Assembly: GCA_009746045.1 (NCBI GenBank)
Contig: RPFO01000312.1
Coordinates: 2,103,279 to 2,167,278 of the forward strand
Direction of reading: 5' to 3'
Length of the DNA stretch: 64,000 nucleotides
Origin: Mesostigma viride
Taxonomy: Eukaryota > Streptophyta > Mesostigmatophyceae > Mesostigmatales > Mesostigmataceae
Numbering within the stretch: the first letter of the stretch is position 1; each line of letters opens with the position of its first letter. A program made the translations under genes and the position numbers. The notes under the pieces are model-generated. The model did no database searches, was not told the DNA's origin, and saw only the letters and a list, made by a program, of their open reading frames with translations. Shown here piece by piece: positions 1-8,800 of this stretch.

Positions 1-751
1 AGAAAGAGCATGAATAATGAAGAAAGAATGTGCTACACAAGCTAGAACGTATATATAAACGTCAAATATCGATTGGAAAACGATAACTCAGCTTTACCAG
101 GCATGGATGGCGTTACCTTGGCCCAGGCGGTGGCCGCAAAATGGCGCATTTCGGCACACCAAAGTTGTGCAGCATGGTCGCTGGATTCGGCGATTTCTGG
201 CCACCCTTGCACGTTTACGACTACCATGTATCATAAAAAGTACAAAGAAACCGATATATCCTTTAAAATACGCCGGAAAGTTATTGCTGTCAACGTTTCT
301 ATCGTCCGGCCTGATCGCAGTTTTTTCCAGCAAGAACGCTGCCGACACCTATCAAATGGCATTCCCGCGAACCAAAAATTGGCCTGTATCATCTTTAGGA
401 CGTATAAAATCAATTTCCTGAGTTTGGTCAGAAAATTCGAACGAAAACGTAAATGCCATGCGTGTGCGCAAGCCGCCATGGCCAGGTCGTCGTTTTCCGG
501 AATGCACGTTCTACGTGAAAAAGTACCCTGACCCCTTGTACTTTGACCGGCCAGAACACCTCTATAACTTTGTCAGAAGTATGCAAACCCTAGTACCATG
601 CTGTGAGGAAAATTATAAACTTTCGATCTTCTCAGCTAAACTTTTCCTAATTCTCAATAGTTTTCGCGGCATTTGGTCCCCCGAGAAGGGGCCGACGTGT
701 CGGCTGTAACTCAGTTTTAGGCGGAAAATCGGCAGCCAGACCATTTAGGGG
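1..751 (-). mobile_element. piggyBac-like TTAA element, copy 1 (cut by window edge)
   Basis: This stretch is the reverse-oriented counterpart of the first 750 bases or so of the elements at 39363 and 54741. The terminal inverted repeat is at 741-751 (CCATTTAGGGG on this strand). The duplicated TTAA expected next is not intact: the following bases read CTAG. The rest of the element lies before the window. Short open frames in it are shared with the other copies, but that only reflects copy similarity; no transposase is recognisable. Confidence 0.75.
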
Positions 752-754
752 CTA

Positions 755-829
755 GGATCCGGAGACGTCCGTCCTATAATCAGCGAAAGTTGGTGCGAGA
801 GGTCCCCAGTTCGATTCCGGTCGGATTCA
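755..829 (+). pseudogene. tRNA-like remnant
   Basis: A B-box match (GTTCGATTCC) sits at tRNA-like spacing from a 3' arm at 822-828. That arm can pair over seven positions with 755-761, one of them G-U. The T stem keeps only three of five pairs and no anticodon arm folds, so this is at best a degraded tRNA or a tRNA-derived SINE head. Chance is not excluded. Confidence 0.2.
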
Positions 830-1796
830 TTTGCAAATCGCGTTTTCCGCGTTTTCCGCGGACCGGCACTGAACGCGAATGGTTTTCACCTTTGCGGCGT
901 GCCAAATCAGAATACTAGAACGGGCAGCCGTATAATGGTTGAAATATCGAAATTGCATTAATTCTGGACCTTATCAGGACGCACGTGGGCCTGCACCATG
1001 ATGCAGAGAAATCACGTAGACAGCGTCACGTGTGGCCTACTGGCCTGTTGCGGCAGTGAGAGAAGCTTGGGCGCCCTCCCTCCTTCTCGCAGTGTATAAG
1101 GGTCGAAGGTTCCTTTATTGGGACCCGGCACGTGACGTTAATTAATCAGGATGCAACAGTAGAAAACTAAACAGATGTTTATAACGCAGTATTCAATTAC
1201 AGGGAGCATATGCTCAAGACAGATAACTAGAGCCAGTGACTCCTGATGCGCGAGCAGCAGAGTGTCAGGCTCGCACCGCTGACAACAAGGCCATGGGATT
1301 TGATGTTACGTGATTCGAGGAAGTTGGATATCCTGTGAAGCAATCGCCACAGTGGAAATGTCTTACTGGGTTGCGAGAGATTATTCCATGCAATTTTACG
1401 ATGTAAATATTTTTTAAATACAAAAAACACATTAATGGATTTAATTTGTAAAACGAGAAACGAGAAAAAAAGGGAGGAGCCAACAGTAGAGCCGAGTCTT
1501 GCCGTCATGGTGTGTATGCCGGTTTCGGGAATTTCCGCAAAAAAGCGGCGAGAAACTGGACTAATCTGCGTTGTCCTTGCCACCCAATGTGCCGCCAACA
1601 TAGTAAAAAGCTTATTATCAACCATGCACTAAACGCATCTTGATGGCCGTGCCACATGACAGCCACAAAAATTCCCGCGAAAACTGGCGAGATCCACCTG
1701 CCACCATCGCCGTCGTCTTCACCTTCGTCCCGCGAAATGGCCTGATTTCAGTGGTATATTTTTGCATAGTTCGATCACGCGGCTTCCTCCACCCCA
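830..1796. other. intergenic, no recognised feature
   Basis: I see no splice-bounded coding exon or RNA gene here. A 132-codon open frame on the minus strand (1227-1625) has no motif I recognise and low-complexity stretches, so I did not call it. Confidence 0.5.
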
Positions 1797-1875
1797 TCCA
1801 TCATGGAATATGTGCTACATGACCTCCCCACGGAGGCATGTTATAATTTAATTTAATTTAATTTTAATTTTTGCA
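1797..1875 (+). mobile_element. 5'-truncated LINE 3' end
   Basis: It carries the 3' motif TATGTGCTACATG, a short hairpin (CCTCC, loop CCAC, GGAGG), GCATGTTATAA and an (ATTTA)n tail. The same 3' end recurs at 2284, 2361 and 4343. Only the last tens of bases of the parent element are present. Confidence 0.6.
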
Positions 1876-1995
1876 TGCAGCTGTCACCAAAAAAATACCA
1901 GGATTTTTTCTTGAATTCTATTGGATTTAACTAGCATGTGTTCAGAGTCTCAGACCGAAAATCTCATGTTTACTAGGTTTGCCATGTGTCAGATC

Positions 1996-2045
1996 ACAAC
2001 GCGATACATCGCGTTGTAACCCTACAACGCGATGTATCGCGTTGT
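1996..2045. repeat. perfect 22-bp inverted repeat with 6-bp loop
   Basis: Arm 1 is 1996-2017 and arm 2 is 2024-2045, its exact reverse complement, separated by AACCCT. Each arm is itself almost palindromic (ACAACGCGAT followed by the reverse complement with two central mismatches), so four ACAACGCGAT-type half-sites lie in 50 bp. It would form a very stable hairpin or a four-site protein-binding array. Confidence 0.9.
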
Positions 2046-2262
2046 AAAAAAACACGGGTTAAGTTACGGCCTGAAGTTCATTGTAGTGTGCCGCACTACG
2101 GGTGGAACATAGGGCTGATCTGGCCACTGTCCATGTCCTCGGCAGCAATCGTTGCACTATTCCTCGGACATACATCTATCGATTAAAATTATAATCTATC
2201 GATATATTGTCGAGGCAAGCAACAAATAGTCTATCGATATATATCCCAATATCGCCAATATT
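2046..2262. other. AT-rich stretch with repeated TCTATCGAT motifs
   Basis: The motif TCTATCGAT occurs three times between 2172 and 2241, twice followed by ATAT. No coding signal is visible. The stretch lies between the palindrome and the LINE insertion nest. Confidence 0.6.
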
Positions 2263-2272
2263 ACCTCTAGAT

Positions 2273-2420
2273 GGCGGTTCAGTGCTACATGAACTCCCCA
2301 CGGAGGCATGTTATAATTTAATTTTAATTTAATGGCGGTTCAGTCACCACCCACCCCCACCCGCCCAGGGAATATGTGCTACATGATCTCCCAACGGAGT
2401 CATGTTATAATTTAATTTAA
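2273..2420 (+). mobile_element. short 5'-truncated LINE insertion with 9-bp target duplication
   Basis: It is flanked by direct repeats CCTCTAGAT at 2264-2272 and 2421-2429. It ends in the family 3' motif (ATGTGCTACATGA, hairpin CTCC-CAAC-GGAG) and an (ATTTA)n tail. It is interrupted by a second insertion of the same family at 2284-2331, so without that insert it is about 90 bp long. Confidence 0.65.
2284..2331 (+). mobile_element. 48-bp LINE insertion nested in the previous one
   Basis: The 13-bp target duplication ATGGCGGTTCAGT flanks it at 2271-2283 and 2332-2344. The insert is only the family 3' end (GCTACATGAACTCCCCACGG, then GTTATAA and a short ATTTA tail). It is an extreme 5' truncation typical of target-primed reverse transcription. 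Confidence 0.8.
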
Positions 2421-2596
2421 CCTCTAGATATCAGTCACCAAAATCATTTTTGCAAAATCCGGCCACGAGGTAGCCATGGCTGTCGGAGCTCATAACTTTC
2501 ACGTTTGAGCACCGAATTTAGCCGTGAATATCACTATCGCTTCGTCTTTCTAAGACGCACATGCTGATATAATTTTCTGAATCTAAAACGCAATAT

Positions 2597-3961
2597 ATGG
2601 CGAACAAACGCGCCCCGACGCAACGCAGCCTGGCGGCCGCGCTCGGCAATGACAATACGTCTGCAGCCCCGGCTGCAGCTTCGCCATCAGGTCCGGCAGG
2701 CGGCGATGACACTAGTCGTGCACTGGTGGTCGTCCCGCAACCCCCGGCCGGGCTTAACGCCTCGCCATCTGCATCGCCTGACCCCAAGCGCACCCGCCCA
2801 GCCGACGACACAGGAGGGTCTTCACGCCCCCAATACACAGAACCGAGCTTTCGTCCCCGGCCTTTCAAGGTCGCAGATTACGACTGGGCCACCATTTCTC
2901 CGACCGATGCTATGCGCTGCATCTTCTTCAGGGATTACGCTTCGCTTAACGACCTGTGCCTCCATCTCTTCTCCACCAACCGCCTCCTCGCCCCGGACGG
3001 CAGCCGCGTGGGCAACGTCTACTGGATCTGGTCGGCGGCTACCGCCCCCGTCTCCAGCACGCCATTCTCAACTCCCTTCTCATGCGCTCTGACGCCGAGA
3101 TCTGGGCTTCACCCCTTTCCGCCCCCACCCTCCGCTCCATCCTCACGGAAGCCTTTCAGCAGCACGTGACCCCCCTTGCTGCCGACATAGCAGCAATCGG
3201 CGGCACGCTGACTGCTGAACTTCCTCACATTTCCACCGCCGCCGCCTCCACCTCCACTGCCATTTCCGCCTCCACTGCCGACATCAAAGCCCAGCTCCTC
3301 GACCTCGACCACCGCCTTCAAGCCACCGCCAACGCCCTTGAGAGCTTGCATGACACCGCCGGCCTCACCGCCCAGGCGGTAAAGGACATCGCCGCCCAGC
3401 CGGCATCTGCTGGCTCGGCCGGCGATGCTCCCTCCACCTGGGCGGACTTGCTTAAGCAGCACACCACCTCCACCACCTCCACCATCTCGGCACAACTCAA
3501 GCAACAAGCCCTCGACCTTCGCGAGGAAGCCGACATCGCCCGGCGCAGCCACAATGTCATCGTCAAGCACTTCGACCAGCCGGCAGGTGAGACCTCCACG
3601 AGCCTTCTTGAGGCATTTAAGCGCGACATTCTTGCCCCCATGCTACTCACTGGTGAGCTGGACATGTCGGCTGTCCGCCTCCCCCGCGCGCGGGGGAAGG
3701 CTGGCCCGGCACCCGTGCTCCTCACCTTTTAAGTACATGGCGGACAAGCTGTCGTTCCTTAAATGCCGCAAGAAGCTCTCGAGGACTCGCTTCACGCTGG
3801 ACGACGACTTGACCCTGACCCAGCAACAGCGGCGACGCGAGCTATGGCCGACCTACCTTCAGCTCCGGCACAGCGCAGGGGGGAAGCCGGTATACTGGAG
3901 GGGGGCGGTCATCCACGTTGACCACAAGCCCTGGCAGCCCCCTCCTGCCACCTCAGACTAG
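2597..3961 (+). pseudogene. LINE ORF1p-like protein, broken by two frameshifts
   Basis: The start codon at 2597 opens a Pro/Ala/Ser-rich N-terminal part (residues 1 to about 100). After a frame change near 3040 comes an Ala/Thr-rich, heptad-like stretch with IKAQLLDLDHRL. A conserved C-terminal part follows with HNVIVKHFD and VRLPRARGKAGPAPVLLTF. After a second frame change near 3730 it continues with YMADKLSFLKCRKKL, LDDDLTLTQQQRRREL and a short Cys-free end before the stop at 3959-3961. The order coiled coil, RRM-like segment, then a domain with 'DLT..QQ..RREL' matches ORF1 proteins of L1-type LINEs, which bind RNA and chaperone nucleic acids. The two frameshifts mean this copy cannot make the full protein. 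Base composition is clearly more GC-rich than the surroundings. Confidence 0.75.
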
Positions 3962-4377
3962 GGAATTCATACCAGTAGTGTAGATTAGTCAGGCTTAGCC
4001 TAGCATGTGGCCCACGCGCATGTGCGCCCATAATGGCCCCCATGGATGTTGTCTACAGAATTTAGCCAAGCCCTGCCTATAACGGGACCCATGGATGTTG
4101 CATTAAGAATTTCGCCATGCTATGCCATGCAGAGAGATGCTCTCTGTAGAGAGGCCATGTCCTAGCTCTTGTATAGCCATGATGATCTTCCCCACCTATG
4201 ACAGGCTCCCCTTCGCTGGGTGTTGCCTGAAACTCTGGGTGGTGCAGGTGCCCTAGTGCACCTAGAGCAAGTGTTGTTTACATTCCCACCCTTGCAGGAA
4301 GTAGCTTAGAATGTATGATAGGCCATATGCCCCTTCTCTGGGCTATGTGCTACATATACTCCCAACGGAGTTATGTT

Positions 4378-4565
4378 ACAATACAATACAATACAATTCA
4401 ATACAATTCAATTCAATTCAATTCAATTCAATTCAATTCAATTCAATTCAATTCAATTCAATTCAATTCAATTCAATTCAATTCAATTCAATTCAATTCA
4501 ATTCAATTCAATTCAATTCAATTCAATTCAATTCAATTCAATTCAATTCAATTCAATTCAATTCA
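4378..4565 (+). repeat. (ATTCA)n microsatellite, LINE tail
   Basis: About 35 near-perfect pentanucleotide units follow GTTACAATACAATACA. It ends exactly at the downstream target duplication, so it is the 3' tail of the element. The other family members end in (ATTTA)n instead. The Gln-Phe-Asn-Ser-Ile open frames across it are an artefact of the repeat. Confidence 0.9.
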
Positions 4566-4577
4566 ATATCAGTCACC

Positions 4578-4814
4578 GACACACACATAGTCATGTATGT
4601 CCGACGGTACTGACTACGAATCATTATCGGCAACGATTGACAATAGCTGTAGGTACTCTTTTGCTCGTATCTTTTACCTATCTATCCTTTCGCCGGTTTG
4701 CTTAGTACGATAATAGATAGTTCATTGATTGCCAATTTATTGTGTACGGCGACTCCAATAGAAGGAATGCAAGAATGTACTATCAGGCTTGCAATACATC
4801 TTTTTTTGGCAAAA
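4578..4814. other. intergenic, no recognised feature
   Basis: AT-rich sequence between the LINE insertion and the satellite downstream of the LRR gene. I see nothing coding in it. Confidence 0.5.
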
Positions 4815-5495
4815 CCACGCAGGGTTGTCATGTGAGGACCATGGGGGTACTATGTCCCAGCTCTTGTTCGCCCCACGAGCCAGTAAAACCAGTTCCCCCC
4901 TGACCTGCCACGCAGGGACCGGTCACTTTATGGTCAACACACAACACAAAGAAAACCCATATTTACCACAAATCCCCCCTCCCCCCCCTCCAAAAAAGGT
5001 TTGTCATATGAGTACCATGGGGGTACTATGTCCCAGCTCTTGTTCACCCCACGACCCAGTAAAACAGTTCCCCCCTGACCTGCCACGCAGGGACCGGTCA
5101 CTTTATGGTCAACACACAACACAAAGAAAACCCAGATTTACCACAAATCCCCCCTCCCCCCCCTCCAAAAAAGAAGGTTTGTCATATGAGTACCATGGGA
5201 TACTATGTCCCAGATCTTGTTCACCCCACCAGCCAGTAAAACCAGTTCCCCCCTGACCTGCCACGCAGGGACCGGTCACTTTATGGTCAACAGACAACAC
5301 AAAGAAAACCCAGATTTACCACTTTACCACAAATCCCCCCCCCCCCCCAAAAAAAAAGAAAAGAAAAGAAAAGTTGTCATATGAGTACCATGGGGGTACT
5401 ACGTCCCAGCTCTTGTTCACCCCACGAGCCAGTAAAACCAGTTCCCCCCCGACCTGCCACGCAGGGACCGGTCATTATATGGTCAACAGACCACT
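4815..5495. repeat. four-copy tandem satellite, period about 176-195 bp
   Basis: The landmark GTACCATGGG (GACCATGGG in the first copy) recurs at about 4839, 5015, 5193 and 5388, each followed by tact(a/g)tgtcccag-like sequence, GACCTGCCACGCAGGGACCGG and a poly-C/poly-A junction. The array ends a few bases from the stop codon of the minus-strand LRR gene, so it occupies the likely 3' untranslated or termination region. Period changes come mostly from the C/A tract. Confidence 0.9.
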
Positions 5496-5510
5496 ACATT
5501 GACCAGGCTG

Positions 5511-5881
5511 TCATGCCTTCTGAGTACAAGTGTTGCTCAACACGCCCGGGACGTAATTACCCGTGCACTTGCTGCTCCCATTGCAATCCTGGTCGCAGCT
5601 CTTGCACTTATCCTGGAATGTTCCGCCCGAGGGACCAGAAGTCTTGCGAGTTCCACCTGCACAACAGCACACACCGTGCTGCTGACAGGGGTTGCCACCT
5701 GCGCTGCTGCACCAGGGTCCCTGGCAATCCTTGATGCACGCGCAGGTAACACCCGTCCAGCCCTTGCCCTTGCAGTCTTCATTGGCGCAGAAAAAGTCGC
5801 AATCCACATTAGCAGGATTGGGCTTGCAGGAGTTGCCGCAGCAGCACTTGCCCGGGCCGCAATCGGACTGCGCATGACATG
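5511..5881 (-). CDS. exon 23: C-terminal Cys-rich domain and stop
   Basis: Acceptor tacag and phase-1 entry; stop TGA at 5511-5513. It encodes about 123 residues dense in cysteine pairs and triplets (CHAQSDCGPGKCCCGNSC, then CKGKGWTGVTCACIKDCQG, then CCCAGGTRKTSGPSGG, ending NTCTQKA). The cysteine spacing differs from the 53-residue repeats, so this is a separate disulfide domain. I do not recognise the family. No hydrophobic tail or GPI-like signal follows, favouring secretion. The intron before it (5882-6493) holds nothing recognised. Confidence 0.8.
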
Positions 5882-8800
5882 CTGTACATGCATGTAAATT
5901 GGCAATCGGAAAAATATGGATTTGGTTAAGTGGCAAAGAACTATGAATCCAGGCAGCTAGCAAGTAGCAACAACACACATAATTGAGAAGATCGCATCAT
6001 TGTAGCTAATCTCGACAACCTATTTCATCAATTCTTTCTGAACCTTCCTACCCTTGAATTTCTACTCCCTAATGGTCCCCAAGGGTGGCTGTCTAAAAGC
6101 CTCTGCCCCAGCACATCAATTCCACATCAAGATATAATAATAATGCTGGCTTCTCTACCGTACTAAAAAAGCCAGGCATGGTACGCCCACCCAAATGTAT
6201 GCCCTCTCTCTCATTACAATTCTTGGCATTACAGTAGCCACCAAAGGATTCCCAAGTTAAAAGCATCTTTATAGCTTCACATCACAATAAGTAATCGACA
6301 TGAAAACACGTATTAATGTATCAAAGGCTGGCCTTATCATAGATGTACAAACGCCCAGAAAAACTCAGATTACAAGTTCAATGTGCCGCCCCATACGAAA
6401 GCATACCGTGATCCTGTAAAATTACGATACCTCGACTGTATCCTTCGCTTGCTAATGGAAAAAACATATTCACACACCAGCAGAAATGCTTACCACAAGG
6501 AATGTCCGTGGAGATGCATCCGCCATACTCCTCATAGCACAAATCAAGGGTGCAGGGGATGCCGTCATCACAGGTCACTGAGATCCCTGCAACGCAGCCC
6601 TTGGCCGCATCGCACGTCTCCGCACCGTTGCAAAACAGGCCGTCGCTGCATGGCGCATCCTCCTCCACGTGCACACACGTATCCTGGTCCTCATCGCAGC
6701 TGTCTGTGGTGCAGGCCACTCCGTCGCCACAGTCTGGAGGGGTGCCCGCAACGCAGCCCTTGGCCGCATCGCACGTCTCCACACCATTGCAAAACAGGCC
6801 GTCGCTGCATGGCGCATCCTCCGCCACGTGCACGCACCTATTCTGGTCCTCATCGCAGCTGTCTGTGGTGCAGGCCACTCCGTCGCCACAGTCTACGGGG
6901 GTGCCCGCAACGCAGCCCTTGGCCGCATCGCACGTCTCCTCACCGTTGCAAAACAGGCCGTCGCTGCATGGCGCATCCTCCACCACGTGCACACACGTAT
7001 CGTGGTCCTCATCGCAGCTGTCTGTGGTGCAGGCCACTCCGTCGCCACAGTCTGGAGGGGTGCCCGCAACGCAGCCCTTGGCCGCATCGCACGTCTCCTC
7101 ACCGTTGCAAAACAGGCCGTCGCTGCATGGCGCATCCTTCGCCACGTGCACACACGTATTCTGGTCCTCATCGCAGCTGTCTGTGGTGCAGGCCACTCCG
7201 TCGCCACAGTCTGGAGGGGTGCCCGCAACACAGCCCTTGGCCGCATCGCACGTCTCCTCACCATTGCAAAACAGGCCGTCGCTGCATGGCGCATCCTCCA
7301 CCACGTGCACACACGTATTCTGGTCCTCATCGCAGCTGTCTGTGGTGCAGGCCACTCCGTCGCCACAGTCTGGAGGGGTGCCCGCAACGCAGCCCTTGGC
7401 CGCATCGCACGTCTCCTCACCGTTGCAAAACAGGCCGTCGCTGCATGGCGCATCCTCCGCCACGTGCACGCACCTATTCTGGTCCTCATCGCAGCTGTCT
7501 GTGGTGCAGGCCACTCCGTCGCCACAGTCTGGAGGGGTGCCCGCAACGCAGCCCTTGGCCGCATCGCACGTCTCCTCACCGTTGCAAAACAGGCCGTCGC
7601 TGCATGGCGCATCCTTCGCCACGTGCACACACGTATCGTGGTCCTCATCGCAGCTGTCTGTGGTGCAGGCCACTCCGTCGCCACAGTCTACGGGGGTGCC
7701 CGCAACGCAGCCCTTGGCCGCATCGCACGTCTCCTCACCGTTGCAAAACAGGCCGTCGCTGCATGGCGCATCCTCCACCACGTGCACACACGTATTCTGG
7801 TCCTCATCGCAGCTGTCTGTGGTGCAGGCCACTCCGTCGCCACAGTCTGGAGGGGTGCCCGCAACGCAGCCCTTGGCCGCATCGCACGTCTCCTCACCGT
7901 TGCAAAACAGGCCGTCGCTGCATGGCGCATCCTCCACCACGTGCACACACGTATTCTGGTCCTCATCGCAGCTGTCTGTGGTGCAGGCCACTCCGTCGCC
8001 ACAGTCTGGAGGGGTGCCCGCAACGCAGCCCTTGGCCGCATCGCACGTCTCCTCACCGTTGCAAAACAGGCCGTCGCTGCATGGCGCATCCTTCGCCACA
8101 TGCACACACGTATTCTGGTCCTCATCGCAGCTGTCTGTGGTGCAGGCCACTCCGTCGCCACAGTCTGGAGGGGTGCCCGCAACGCAGCCCTTGGCCGCAT
8201 CGCACGTCTCCTCACCGTTGCAAAACAGGCCGTCGCTGCATGGCGCATCGTTCGCCACGTGCACACACGTATTCTGGTCCTCATCGCAGCTGTCTGTGGT
8301 GCAGGCCACTCCGTCGCCACAGTCTACGGGGGTGCCCGCAACGCAGCCCTTGGCCGCATCGCACGTCTCCTCACCGTTGCAAAACAGGCCGTCGCTGCAT
8401 GGCGCATCCTTCGCCACGTGCACACACGTATTCTGGTCCTCATCGCAGCTGTCTGTGGTGCAGGCCACTCCGTCGCCACAGTCTACGGGGGTGCCCGGAA
8501 CGCAGCCCTTGGCCGCATCGCACGTCTCCTCACCGTTGCAAAACAGGCCGTCGCTGCATGGCGCATCCTCCGCCACGTGCACACACGTATCGTGGTCCTC
8601 ATCGCAGCTGTCTGTGGTGCAGGCCACTCCGTCGCGACAGTCTACGGCGGTGCCCGCAACGCAGCCCTTGGCTGCATCGCACGTCTCCACACCGTTGCAA
8701 AACAGGCCGTCGCTGCATGGCGCATCCTTCGCCACGTGCACACACGTATCGTGGTCCTCATCGCAGCTGTCTGTGGTGCAGGCCACTCCGTCGCCACAGT

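Larger units (their letters stand above)
2440..4565 (+). mobile_element. full-length ORF1-only non-LTR retrotransposon (HAL1-like)
   Basis: The target duplication ATATCAGTCACC is present at 2428-2439 and again at 4566-4577, giving exact boundaries. Inside are a short 5' region, one long ORF1-type frame (2597-3961), about 390 bases of 3' region, the family 3' motif with hairpin ACTCC-CAAC-GGAGT near 4350, and a pentanucleotide tail. No endonuclease or reverse transcriptase is present between the duplications, so this copy must have moved with enzymes supplied in trans. Similarity in design to mammalian HAL1 (half-L1) elements is an inference from layout. Confidence 0.8.

Noticed and set aside
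4311-4613. Gln-Phe-Asn-Ser-Ile repeat frames
   Set aside because: They are translations of the (ATTCA)n LINE tail; the period of five bases cycles all three frames through the same residues.
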